Source: Bacteroidota bacterium
Lineage (GTDB): Bacteria; Bacteroidota; Bacteroidia; Chitinophagales; Chitinophagaceae
Reading direction: 5' to 3'
Assembly: GCA_018267875.1 (NCBI GenBank)
Contig: JAFDXP010000067.1
Span: 1-64,000 of the forward strand
Length of the DNA: 64,000 nt
The stretch's first letter is position 1. Each line of letters starts with the position of its first letter. A program made the position numbers and the translations under genes. The notes below the pieces were generated by a model that saw only the letters and a program-made list of their open reading frames with translations, was not told where the DNA came from and searched no databases. This document shows, one piece after another, positions 15,547 through 24,304 of the stretch.

Positions 15547-16137
15547 ATGATGCTATCAACTCAACTCCATCTTAGTGATTCTGAATTGATCCATGCTTAT
15601 TTGCAGGGGAATTGTAAATGTTTTGAGACGCTGATGATGCGGTACAAAGACAAGGTTTACACGACCATTTTCATGCTCGTAAAAGACTCTTTTTTGGCTG
15701 AGGATATTTTTCAAGAAACCTTCATCAAAATTATTAATACCATTCGAAAAGGGAAATATGCAGAGCAAGGGAAATTTTTGCAATGGGCATTGCGGGTAGC
15801 TCATAATTTGTGCATGGATCATTTTCGACGCATTCGTAGAAATCTTCCCATTACTACTGAAGACGGAAGAGAAATATCTTTTTTGCTTCAGCTTGATAAC
15901 AACCATGCAGAAACGGATCTCGAACGTCGGCAAACACATCAAAGTGTACGCAAACTAATAGAATTGCTGCCTGATGAACAACGTGAAGTGATTGTATTAA
16001 GAATATATGCGGACTTGAGTTTTAAAGAAATTGCTAACCTGACCCAAGTAAGCATCAATACAGCTTTAGGCAGAATGCGTTATGGTCTAATCAACCTTCG
16101 CAAAATGATTACCGATCAACAATTGGTATTGCGTTAA
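15547..16137 (+). CDS. ECF-type sigma-70 family RNA polymerase sigma factor
   Basis: The 196-residue protein has sigma region 2 ('FETLMMRYKDKVYTTIFMLVKDSFLAEDIFQETFIKI', 'FLQWALRVAHNLCMDHFRR') and region 4 ('IELLPDEQREVIVLRIYADLSFKEIANLTQVSINTALGRMRYGL'). Only these two domains are present, as in ECF factors. No anti-sigma gene (FecR or zinc-finger type) is adjacent, and the downstream neighbour is on the other strand. Its regulon therefore cannot be guessed. The tight ATG-ATG start leaves one codon of uncertainty. Confidence 0.92.
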   Translation: MMLSTQLHLSDSELIHAYLQGNCKCFETLMMRYKDKVYTTIFMLVKDSFLAEDIFQETFIKIINTIRKGKYAEQGKFLQWALRVAHNLCMDHFRRIRRNLPITTEDGREISFLLQLDNNHAETDLERRQTHQSVRKLIELLPDEQREVIVLRIYADLSFKEIANLTQVSINTALGRMRYGLINLRKMITDQQLVLR

Positions 16138-16170
16138 TCAAAAAAACTGAAGAAAAAAAGGAGAACGACC

Positions 16171-17229
16171 CTAATTAATCAGCTTAGTAATTTGTACTTC
16201 TAAATCGGGCTTCACTTGCATCATGCCGGTAGTAACAATCGTATCGCCGATTGCTAATCCATCTGTAACAAGAACCTTATCAACTGTTCTTGCACCTAAT
16301 TGTACAGTAGTCATCAAGATTTTTCCGTTTTTCACAACGGCTACTTTCTTATCTCTTGATGTGGGGATAACAGATTGTGTAGGAATCAGCAAGGCATTAT
16401 TGATTCGTTCATTGTTAATGTGCACGTGGGCAAAGGTTCCTGCAGTCAATTTGCTTGAAGGATTTGGAACAATTGCTCTTACTTTAATGGTGCGTGTAGC
16501 GGCATCTGCAGCTGGTTCAACCGCTATGATTTTCCCGTTCAAACGATTTGTATCTCCATCAGATTTATACTGAACAGTTTTGCCGATAGACAACGCTTTT
16601 GCATAACGATCGGGCACACTGAAATCTATTTTTAAGGGATCCAATTGTTGCAAGCTGGCGATGATTGAAGTGGGCGAAATAATTGCCCCAACGCTTACTT
16701 GTCGAATTCCAATTTTTCCGTCAAAAGGCGCAACTATCTTTGTTTTGCGCAATTGCGCCTGTTGATATTCTATATCAGCCGATAGTGATGCAATTTGTGT
16801 TTCGGTAGCATCATAGTCTTGTTGGCTCACACCACCGATTGTCAACAAATCTTTTTGACGTTGTGCTAATTTTTCTTGTAAGGCTTTTTGTGCTTCCAGT
16901 TTTTTGATGGTTGCAATTATGTCGTTGTCATACAAGATGACAAGTGTTTGTCCTTTTTTTACAAAGGTGCCTTCCTTAAATAAAATGCTTGTAATCCTTC
17001 CATTAATTTCAGGATGTACATCTACCTCTTCATTGGCCAAAAGAGAGCCACTAGCATCAATATCTTCATCAAATTCTTGTGGATTGACTATATATCCTTG
17101 TGCTTTTAAACCTTTGGGTTTGGTATTCGGGTTACCGGCATCGCCCTTCTTATTCTTACACTGTGAAAAAGAAATCAGTATTACTGCTGCAAAAAATACA
17201 GATAAAATGTTTGATAAACTTTGTTGCAT
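16171..17229 (-). CDS. RND efflux periplasmic adaptor (HlyD/MFP family), lipoprotein
   Basis: The 352-residue protein has a lipoprotein signal with Cys at residue 24 ('ILISFSQC'). Features in order are the lipoyl-like half motif 'LLANEEVDVHPEINGRITSILFKEGTFVKKGQTLVILYD', a helical hairpin (about 105-165), the second lipoyl half 'KTKIVAPFDGKIGIRQVSVGAIISPTSIIASL', then beta-barrel and membrane-proximal domains. It should link an inner-membrane RND pump to an outer-membrane channel. No RND pump or TolC gene lies next to it, so it is an orphan adaptor or works with distant subunits. Confidence 0.88.
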   Translation of the reverse strand: MQQSLSNILSVFFAAVILISFSQCKNKKGDAGNPNTKPKGLKAQGYIVNPQEFDEDIDASGSLLANEEVDVHPEINGRITSILFKEGTFVKKGQTLVILYDNDIIATIKKLEAQKALQEKLAQRQKDLLTIGGVSQQDYDATETQIASLSADIEYQQAQLRKTKIVAPFDGKIGIRQVSVGAIISPTSIIASLQQLDPLKIDFSVPDRYAKALSIGKTVQYKSDGDTNRLNGKIIAVEPAADAATRTIKVRAIVPNPSSKLTAGTFAHVHINNERINNALLIPTQSVIPTSRDKKVAVVKNGKILMTTVQLGARTVDKVLVTDGLAIGDTIVTTGMMQVKPDLEVQITKLIN

Positions 17230-17314
17230 TACGGTGAGGAAGGTGTAATTTTAGAATGTGCAAAGATACCGGATTTATTACGGTCAAAGGCTATCATTTG
17301 CAGTGTGAGAACTG

Positions 17315-18391
17315 ATGCGGTATAAAAGAAAACTCATCCTTATTGTATTTTTAACAACCTCCCTTACGGCTATTCAATTTCTATTGCCGGAAAACTCTAA
17401 AGTTGTCTCCTACTATAATATTTTCATTTTTCATCCCTTTCAATCACTTCGAAATATTGTCTTTAGTATTGTCCCGTTTAGTGTAGGTGATATCCTGTAT
17501 CTGATAGCCCTAATTTTTCTTCTTTATTTTGTGTGGAAATGTTTGCGGTATATAATCCAATTTCAAAAGTACCGACATCAATTAGGCAATATCCTGCTTC
17601 GGTCATTAGTCGTATTGCTCATAATATACACTTGTTTTATTTTAGGGTGGGGAGGAAATTATTACAAGCCATCTTTAGCAAGCTATTGGCAACTGGATCA
17701 AAGGACATGGGATAAGGACAGCCTATTGGTACCCTTTGATATATACCTTATCAAAAAACTCAACGATTATGAAGCGGGGTATCAAAACCGAACATTTAAA
17801 ACGATTGACAAGCAAGCACAAAACTATTACCGAGAATATACCGATAGCAGAACACGTAAATATGGTGTGAAAGTGAAAGCATCGCTATTAGGAAATGCGT
17901 TGCAATACTTCGGAATTCAAGGATATTTCAATCCGTGGACAGGCGAGGCACAAGTCAATAAAAACTTGCCGAGCTTTATGTTGCCTTTTGTTATTTGCCA
18001 TGAAATGGCACACCAATCGGGCATTGCAGCAGAAGACGATGCCAATCTTTTATCTTATGCCATCAGCACCTTGGTTCCGGACAGTGTTTTTCGGTATTCT
18101 GCCTATTTCAACATTTGGCTTTATACACACGCAAAGGTCAGAATGCAAGATTCTTCATTAGCTCGAACGCTAAAAGCATCTCTTAATCAGGTAACATTAG
18201 CCCAACTTGACACCCTAAAAAGTATTCGTAAACGATACGAAAGTGATATCAGCGATTACAGCGGATTGTTGTATGATGGCTATTTGAAATTACATCATCA
18301 AAAAGATGGCATTGGCAGCTATAATAAAGTAACAATTTCCGCATGGGAATTGGAACAAAAGCCCCGTGGTCGTTTCATTGAAATACCCTGA
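17315..18391 (+). CDS. DUF3810 membrane protein, putative zinc metallopeptidase
   Basis: The 358-residue protein has about three N-terminal membrane helices (residues about 7-22, 48-72, 90-110) followed by 'LGWGGNYYKPSLASYWQLD', characteristic of DUF3810. A soluble domain carries HEMAHQ (H229, E230, H233), a metzincin/gluzincin-like HExxH motif, followed by 'SGIAAEDDANLLSY', where an acidic residue could be the third zinc ligand. Substrate and role are unknown; the active site would probably lie on the periplasmic side. It is divergent from the adaptor gene. Confidence 0.8.
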   Translation: MRYKRKLILIVFLTTSLTAIQFLLPENSKVVSYYNIFIFHPFQSLRNIVFSIVPFSVGDILYLIALIFLLYFVWKCLRYIIQFQKYRHQLGNILLRSLVVLLIIYTCFILGWGGNYYKPSLASYWQLDQRTWDKDSLLVPFDIYLIKKLNDYEAGYQNRTFKTIDKQAQNYYREYTDSRTRKYGVKVKASLLGNALQYFGIQGYFNPWTGEAQVNKNLPSFMLPFVICHEMAHQSGIAAEDDANLLSYAISTLVPDSVFRYSAYFNIWLYTHAKVRMQDSSLARTLKASLNQVTLAQLDTLKSIRKRYESDISDYSGLLYDGYLKLHHQKDGIGSYNKVTISAWELEQKPRGRFIEIP

Positions 18392-18457
18392 TAACAATCA
18401 GTGTTTCCTTTGACAGTATAATGACAGTTTTCGATCATACTCAAAATAGTAACTAAC

Positions 18458-18465
18458 TAACTTTG
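18458..18465 (+). promoter_or_regulatory. Candidate -7 element of the TolB-like gene
   Basis: TAACTTTG matches TAnnTTTG and lies 25 nt before the TTG start at 18491. A clear TTTG at -33 was not found, so only the -7 part is supported. Confidence 0.45.
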
Positions 18466-18490
18466 CCGCGCATCAAAAAAAGTAAAAGCC

Positions 18491-19558
18491 TTGAAAGCAT
18501 TATTATGTTGTGTAGCCATTGCGGCATCCTTCATTTCAAAAGCACAAACTGCTCCTGACAAATTAGTTTATCCGGATGAAAAGCATTTTAAAAACCTGCG
18601 TCAATTGACTTTTGGTGGTGATAATGCGGAAGCCTATTTTGGATTTGACAATGAGCACATAGTTTTCCAAAGGACAGCTCCAAAAGATGGCATTCCTTGC
18701 GATCAAATTTTCTATTCAAAGCTGCCAAAAAATGCCAAACAGCCTTTTAAATATGATCGAGTAAGCAGTGGAGAAGGGCGAACTACATGTGCTTATCTGA
18801 TGCCCGACATGAAACATGTGCTGTATGCGTCCACACACTTAGATTCTAAAGATTGTCCACCAGTACCAGACAAAGAAAAAATGAAAAAGTACGTTTGGCC
18901 AATTTATGATAGCTACGACATTTTTGTTGCAGACTTAAAGGGTAATATCACACAACAACTCACTCACGAACCGGGCTATGATGCAGAAGCAACCATCTCG
19001 CCTAAAGGTGACAAAATAATTTTTACCTCTATGCGCAATGGCGATCTTGATCTTTATGTGATGGATATAGACGGCAAGAACGTAAAACAAATTACACACG
19101 ATTTAGGGTATGATGGTGGTGCTTGGTTTTCAAAAGATGGGAAAAAGATAGTTTGGCGTGCCTCTCGCCCTAAAAGCGATGAAGAAGTAAAAGAATATAA
19201 AGACTTGTTGGCAAAAGGATTAGTGATGCCTACCAACATGGAAGTATTTGTAGCAAATGCCGATGGTAGCAATGTGTATCAAGTAACCAAATTGGGGCAA
19301 GCTAATTGGGCACCTAATTTCATGCCTGATGGCAAGCGTATCATCTTTGCCTCCAATCATGAATATGCACGCGGTTTCCCATTCAACATGTACATCGTCA
19401 ATATTGATGGGACTGGTCTTCATAAAGTTTCGCACGATGGTGGATTTGATGCTTTTCCCATGTTTTCTCCGGATGGGAAAAAACTCATCTTCAGCTCGAA
19501 TAGAAACAATGGCGGCACCCACGATACAAACTTATTTATTTGTGATTGGGTAGAATAA
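18491..19558 (+). CDS. Secreted TolB/PD40-type beta-propeller protein
   Basis: The 355-residue protein has a signal peptide (MKALLCCVAIAASFISKAQ). It contains several WD40-like PD40 repeats: 'NITQQLTHEPGYDAEATISPKGDKIIFTS', 'DGKNVKQITHDLGYDGGAWFSKDGKKIVWRA', 'SNVYQVTKLGQANWAPNFMPDGKRIIFAS' and 'GLHKVSHDGGFDAFPMFSPDGKKLIFSS'. Such propellers occur in TolB and in periplasmic peptidase-associated proteins. It lacks a TolB N-terminal domain and a sorting domain. The start is TTG 18491, since the signal peptide begins there and no ATG is available. Binding or scaffold role is inference. Confidence 0.82.
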   Translation: MKALLCCVAIAASFISKAQTAPDKLVYPDEKHFKNLRQLTFGGDNAEAYFGFDNEHIVFQRTAPKDGIPCDQIFYSKLPKNAKQPFKYDRVSSGEGRTTCAYLMPDMKHVLYASTHLDSKDCPPVPDKEKMKKYVWPIYDSYDIFVADLKGNITQQLTHEPGYDAEATISPKGDKIIFTSMRNGDLDLYVMDIDGKNVKQITHDLGYDGGAWFSKDGKKIVWRASRPKSDEEVKEYKDLLAKGLVMPTNMEVFVANADGSNVYQVTKLGQANWAPNFMPDGKRIIFASNHEYARGFPFNMYIVNIDGTGLHKVSHDGGFDAFPMFSPDGKKLIFSSNRNNGGTHDTNLFICDWVE

Positions 19559-19678
19559 GTTATGGAACACAAGGCGTTGTGATGTTTGAAGATATCAAAT
19601 TACTGACTTCTTAAAAACATCATTTTGTGTTCTGAATTTTTTTTCTATTTTTCAACAAAATTGAAAATTTTTAAACTC

Positions 19679-20200
19679 ATGGCAGACAAGCGCTATATTT
19701 TTTTGGTAGATGACGAACCCATCCAAAATGAAATGCTAAAAGATTATCTCACGGAGCGTTTCGTTTATGAAATCAAGACGTTTGAAAACGGTGAGGACAT
19801 GCTTCAAAACATGGCACTCAACCCTGAAATAGTGGTTCTAGACTATCATCTTAGCGCGCAAAAGCCCAATGCAAAAAATGGGGTTGAAATTCTCAAAATA
19901 TTGAAAGATCGCCATCCCGATGTTCAAGTAATTATGCTTTCGGGTCAAGACAAAATTGATGTCGCTATTGACAGCATGAAATATGGAGCATACGACTATG
20001 TGGTGAAAGGTGAAACAGCTTTTTCTCGCACAGAAAATATCCTAAATAATATCAGTGAACTGCACAAAGTGAAAACCATCAATGCAGCTTATAAAAAGAC
20101 TATTACTTTACTTGGTGTTGTGATAGCCGCCATAGTTACACTCAGTGTGTATCTCTATTTTTTCACCGATGCTTTTTCACATGCCTACACAAAACCATAA
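19679..20200 (+). CDS. Receiver-domain protein with a C-terminal membrane anchor
   Basis: ATG 19679 gives 173 residues. Residues about 4-125 form a CheY-like receiver: acidic pair in 'FLVDDEP', phospho-acceptor Asp in 'VVLDYHLS', Ser in 'IMLSGQD', Lys in 'YDYVVKGETAF'. There is no DNA-binding or enzymatic output domain. Instead a hydrophobic helix of about 20 residues (about 141-162, 'LLGVVIAAIVTLSVYLYFF') is followed by a short tail. A receiver tethered by a C-terminal membrane segment is unusual. It could be a phosphate sink or a membrane-localised signalling partner. No kinase gene lies nearby. It is terminated by a hairpin at 20227-20260. Confidence 0.88.
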   Translation: MADKRYIFLVDDEPIQNEMLKDYLTERFVYEIKTFENGEDMLQNMALNPEIVVLDYHLSAQKPNAKNGVEILKILKDRHPDVQVIMLSGQDKIDVAIDSMKYGAYDYVVKGETAFSRTENILNNISELHKVKTINAAYKKTITLLGVVIAAIVTLSVYLYFFTDAFSHAYTKP

Positions 20201-20226
20201 AACATTTTCAGCTTTCTATATTGAAT

Positions 20227-20260
20227 AAGCAGCACTTCTTTAGATTTGCTGCTTCTTATT
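20227..20260 (+). terminator. Probable intrinsic terminator
   Basis: An 8-bp stem AAGCAGCA/TGCTGCTT (20227-20234 with 20247-20254), 12-nt loop, is followed by the T-rich CTTATTTTATT. It lies 27 nt after the receiver gene. Confidence 0.55.
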
Positions 20261-20285
20261 TTATTACTGAATAATTATAGCCAAA

Positions 20286-21476
20286 ATGAAATTAGCATCC
20301 CGCCTGAATCGAATTCAAGAACCACAGACTATTCGTATGGCTAAACTGGCTCGCGAATTGAAAGCACAAGGTGCCAATATTGTTGATTTAAGTCTGGGAG
20401 AGCCCGATTTTATCACGCCGAAACACATTTGTGAAGCTGCTACAGAGGCTATGGTACAAGGCTATACGAAATATACACCCGTAGCAGGTATGCCTGAATT
20501 GCGTCAAGCCATTTGCCAAAAGCTAAAACGTGATAATAACCTCGATTATATTCCCGAAGAAGTCATTGTTTCAACCGGAGCTAAACAATCTTTAGCTAAT
20601 GCTATCCTTTCTTTGATTGATCCGGGCGATGAAGTAATTATTCCTACACCTTATTGGGTTACTTATAGTGCGCTTGTGGATTTAGCAGAAGGCATCAATA
20701 AATTTATTCCTTGTTCCATAGATGCTGATTTCAAATTGACTGCTCAACAATTAGAAGAAGCCATAACCCCCAAAACCAAACTCTTTATTTTTTCTTCGCC
20801 CTGCAATCCATCGGGCAGTGTTTACACCAAAGCAGAATTGGCTGCATTAGCCGAAGTTTTTGCACGTCATCCACAGATTTTTATTTTGAGCGATGAAATT
20901 TATGAGTATATTAATTATGCCGGTAAGCATGAAAGTATTGCTCAATTTGCCCCTATTAAAAACAGGGTACTTTTAGTGAACGGCATGTCTAAAGGCTTTG
21001 CTATGACTGGATGGCGTGTTGGCTATCTGGCTGCCTCAAAAGAAATTGTACAAGCTTGCGAAAAACTGCAAGGACAATTTACTTCTGGTACTAATTCTAT
21101 TGCACAACGCGCTTCAATAGTGGCTCTCACCACAGACCTACAGCCAACGAAGGAAATGACGAAAGCATTTCATGAACGTAGAAATTTCGTGTTGGATGCC
21201 CTGAGCAACATGCCACATGTAAAAGTAAATGACCCCAAAGGTGCATTTTATGCGTTCCCGGATATCAGTGCTTTCTTTGGCAAAACAGATGGGGAAATGC
21301 TCATCAAAAACGATGAGGATTTATCCATGTACTTACTACATAAAGCGAATGTAAGCACCGTAAATGGCGAGGCATTTGGAAGTCCACAGTGCATACGACT
21401 TTCTTTTGCTACTTCATTAGACAATTTAAAAGAAGCCATGAAGCGTATTGCACATGCTTTAGCTCAGTTAAAATAG
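20286..21476 (+). CDS. Pyridoxal-phosphate aminotransferase, aspartate aminotransferase-like (class I)
   Basis: The 396-residue protein follows the aspartate aminotransferase Ib pattern: 'NIVDLSLGEPDFITPKHI', 'YTPVAGMPELRQAI', 'SPCNPSGSVY', 'LSDEIYEYINY', Schiff-base lysine in 'LVNGMSKGFAMTGWRVGYLA', and the substrate-carboxylate Arg in 'CIRLSFATS'. It probably interconverts aspartate and oxaloacetate with glutamate/2-oxoglutarate. Length is normal. It is transcribed alone between a terminator and a convergent gene. Confidence 0.92.
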   Translation: MKLASRLNRIQEPQTIRMAKLARELKAQGANIVDLSLGEPDFITPKHICEAATEAMVQGYTKYTPVAGMPELRQAICQKLKRDNNLDYIPEEVIVSTGAKQSLANAILSLIDPGDEVIIPTPYWVTYSALVDLAEGINKFIPCSIDADFKLTAQQLEEAITPKTKLFIFSSPCNPSGSVYTKAELAALAEVFARHPQIFILSDEIYEYINYAGKHESIAQFAPIKNRVLLVNGMSKGFAMTGWRVGYLAASKEIVQACEKLQGQFTSGTNSIAQRASIVALTTDLQPTKEMTKAFHERRNFVLDALSNMPHVKVNDPKGAFYAFPDISAFFGKTDGEMLIKNDEDLSMYLLHKANVSTVNGEAFGSPQCIRLSFATSLDNLKEAMKRIAHALAQLK

Positions 21477-21487
21477 TTTTAAGCAAA

Positions 21488-22255
21488 TTATTTCCCGAAA
21501 CAAAAAGAAAAGCCAGCACCTACATTCCATAAATAAGGGCGCTGAGAGGCGGTATAATCCTTTGCCGGCGCAGCTCCTGATGATAGTGTTATGGTGCCGC
21601 TCAGTTCAGGTGCTGGCGTAAATTGTGCCGATGCACTTAGGTCAAAATATAAAGCACGGATCAGTTTTACACTGCTTTGAACATGTAATGCTGTTCCCCA
21701 CTTTTTATAGTTCCAATCGCTTTGCCAGTTTACAACAGAATTATAATATCCGTTTCCCGATACACCATTTGTACTGGAACTTTCTTGAGCCCACAAATAG
21801 GCATAAAAAACAGATGGTGCAATTCTGATTTGCCAATTTTGCGTTGCATTAAAGGCGGCTCCCACCATCAAATCCATCATTCCAACATCATTGATACAAC
21901 GATCTATAACACGAACACCACCTTCAGCATATTGAAACTTCATTCCCTGCCTTGATGAGCAAACCTGTAAGCCTCCAAACACTTCCGTAAAATCACTGAT
22001 AGGGCGAAAAACTAAACCACTCACACATGGTGAAACCGCTGCTGCATAAGAGAAATAGCCATTTTCATCGTTAATATTTTTATGATAAGGCATAGCATAT
22101 CTTGCTGCCATTTGAATGCTTCCATAGGTTTTAGGTAGTGGCATATTGCGCACGGAACGTTTGCTTGGTTGCTCACAACGCAATTGACGAGTAACAGCCA
22201 TCTGACAACTACATAAACAAAGCAAAAGGAAAACTTGTATGGCTACTTTAATCAT
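21488..22255 (-). CDS. Putative outer-membrane-associated lipoprotein, unknown function
   Basis: The 255-residue protein has a lipoprotein signal with Cys near residue 17 ('LLLCLCSC'). The mature part has alternating aromatic strands ('GSIQMAARYAMPY', 'WQIRIAPSVFYAYLWA', 'ALYFDLSASAQFTP') and ends 'LWNVGAGFSFCFGK', a terminal aromatic strand as in small outer-membrane beta barrels. Five or more cysteines are present. I do not recognise a named family. It lies 46 nt downstream of parE on the same strand. Confidence 0.7.
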   Translation of the reverse strand: MIKVAIQVFLLLCLCSCQMAVTRQLRCEQPSKRSVRNMPLPKTYGSIQMAARYAMPYHKNINDENGYFSYAAAVSPCVSGLVFRPISDFTEVFGGLQVCSSRQGMKFQYAEGGVRVIDRCINDVGMMDLMVGAAFNATQNWQIRIAPSVFYAYLWAQESSSTNGVSGNGYYNSVVNWQSDWNYKKWGTALHVQSSVKLIRALYFDLSASAQFTPAPELSGTITLSSGAAPAKDYTASQRPYLWNVGAGFSFCFGK

Positions 22256-22301
22256 ACTGAAGATTTTGTCTAAAACGCTTTTAAAAGCATTTCCGTATAT
22301 C

Positions 22302-24185
22302 CTAAGCTACCTCTTCAACAAAATCTTTTTCGACTCTTAAATTATCAATGATAAAAACTTGCCGTTGGGGCGTATTCTTGCCCATATAATATTCTAACAG
22401 TTTTTGGATATGTTCTTCTTGACTAATAAGAACCGGCTCTTTCCGCATATCCTCGCCAATAAACATGGCAAATTCTTCCGGCGAAATTTCACCCAATCCT
22501 TTAAATCGAGTTATCTCCGGTTTATTACCTAATTCTTTGACAGCTTGCTTTTTTTCTACTTCATCATAACAATAAATAGTTTTTTGCTTGTTCCGCACCC
22601 TAAACAAAGGTGTCTCGAGAATATAGACATGTCCATTGCGAACTAAATCTGGAAAAAATTGCAAGAAAAAAGTCATCAACAAAAGGCGAATGTGCATTCC
22701 ATCTACATCGGCATCGGTTGCAATTACAATATTGTTGTAGCGCAAATCTTCTAACCCTTCTTCTATGTTTAAGGCATGTTGTAGCAAGTTGAACTCTTCA
22801 TTTTCATACACCACTTTTTTGGTCAGTCCGTAACAGTTTAAAGGTTTTCCCCTTAGAGAAAAAACAGCCTGTGATTCTACATTTCTACTCTTTGTAATGG
22901 AGCCACTTGCCGAATCTCCCTCTGTGATAAAAATCGTGGACTCCTTTTGCTTTTGAAAAAAATCTTCTTTACTTTTTGAAGGGGGCACTTCATTTAGATG
23001 AATTCTACAATCACGAAGTTTTTTGTTGTGGAGGTTAGCTTTTTTTGCCCTTTCGTTGGCTAATTTTCTAATTCCTGAAAGTTCTTTTCTTTCTCGTTCA
23101 CTTTGTTCAATTCGCTTCTTTAAAGCCTCAGCAACAGCGCTGTTCTTATGCAAGAAATTATCTAGTTCTTTAGCTAAAAAATCATGTACAAAGGTTCGCA
23201 TACTCGGACCGTGTTCCCATACATTTTGAGATCCAAGTTTGGTTTTGGTTTGCGATTCAAAAACAGGTTCTTGCACACGTACCGACACAGCAGCACATAT
23301 ACTTTGGCGCACATCTGCTGCATCATAATCCTTCTTAAAAAAATCGCGAATCACTTTTACGAAAGCTTCGCGAAAAGCAGCTTGGTGTGTGCCGCCTTGC
23401 GTAGTATGTTGCCCATTGACAAAAGAATATAAATCCTCTCCATAGTCGCCGGTGTGGGTGATGGCTACTTCAATATCATTTCCTTTTAAGTGCACAATTG
23501 GATAACGCATAGTTTCCGGATTGGTCTTTCTGGTAAGCAAATCAAGCAATCCGTTTTTAGAAAGAAAATTCCGTCCATTGTAATTGATAGTCAAGCCTGC
23601 ATTGAGAAAACAGTAGTTCCAAATTTGATTTTCTACATATTCACTGATAAAATGATAGTGCTTAAAAACTGAGTCGTCCGGTCTAAAAACTACTAATGTT
23701 CCATTAGCCTGACTTGTTTCTGCTTCTTTGTGCTCTTTAACCAAAACACCTTTTTCAAATTCAGCAATTTTTGACTTTCCTTCTCTATAAGATTCTACTT
23801 TGAAGCTACTGCTCAAGGCATTTACCGCTTTTGTTCCTACACCATTTAACCCAACAGACTTTTGGAAAGCCTTGCTATCATATTTAGCTCCTGTATTGAT
23901 TTTTGAAACCACATCCACCACTTTTCCTAATGGAATTCCACGCCCAAAATCACGAATGGAAACTTGCCCATCAGCAATTTTTATATCCACCCTTTTTCCA
24001 AAGCCCATGGTATATTCATCAATACAATTGTCCACCACTTCTTTCACCAAAATATAAATCCCATCGTCCATGCTGGAACCATCTCCCAGCTTACCGATAT
24101 ACATTCCTGGACGCAACCGGATATGCTCTCGCCAATCGAGTGAGCGAATACTATCCTCATTATATTGGTTGTTCTGATCTGCCAT
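22302..24185 (-). CDS. parE: DNA topoisomerase IV subunit B
   Basis: ATG 24185 gives 627 residues, a normal ParE length. It has a GHKL ATPase domain ('RPGMYIG', '[20 protein letters not shown]', '[11 protein letters not shown]', '[14 protein letters not shown]'), a transducer domain with '[15 protein letters not shown]', and a TOPRIM domain ('[11 protein letters not shown]', 'LPLRGK'-equivalent '[10 protein letters not shown]', '[15 protein letters not shown]'). With ParC it decatenates chromosomes using ATP. ParE is preferred over GyrB because of length and the '[26 protein letters not shown]' region seen in Bacteroidota ParE. parC is not adjacent. The frame extends to TTG 24209. Confidence 0.92.
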   Translation of the reverse strand: MADQNNQYNEDSIRSLDWREHIRLRPGMYIGKLGDGSSMDDGIYILVKEVVDNCIDEYTMGFGKRVDIKIADGQVSIRDFGRGIPLGKVVDVVSKINTGAKYDSKAFQKSVGLNGVGTKAVNALSSSFKVESYREGKSKIAEFEKGVLVKEHKEAETSQANGTLVVFRPDDSVFKHYHFISEYVENQIWNYCFLNAGLTINYNGRNFLSKNGLLDLLTRKTNPETMRYPIVHLKGNDIEVAITHTGDYGEDLYSFVNGQHTTQGGTHQAAFREAFVKVIRDFFKKDYDAADVRQSICAAVSVRVQEPVFESQTKTKLGSQNVWEHGPSMRTFVHDFLAKELDNFLHKNSAVAEALKKRIEQSERERKELSGIRKLANERAKKANLHNKKLRDCRIHLNEVPPSKSKEDFFQKQKESTIFITEGDSASGSITKSRNVESQAVFSLRGKPLNCYGLTKKVVYENEEFNLLQHALNIEEGLEDLRYNNIVIATDADVDGMHIRLLLMTFFLQFFPDLVRNGHVYILETPLFRVRNKQKTIYCYDEVEKKQAVKELGNKPEITRFKGLGEISPEEFAMFIGEDMRKEPVLISQEEHIQKLLEYYMGKNTPQRQVFIIDNLRVEKDFVEEVA

Positions 24186-24304
24186 CTCCCGAATCTTTGA
24201 TTTTTGCAAAGATGCACATTTGCAGCTTGGTGAGTACCAATTTCAAAGTAGAATTCTTAAGGTTAATTAACAGCATGGGATGTAACTTTAACCCTTTCAA
24301 AAAA

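Noticed and set aside
23903-24304. Upstream extension of the M16 peptidase reading frame into parE
   Set aside because: The extra 134 codons are antisense to the conserved start of parE and show no domain; a good signal peptide begins at 24305-24320.
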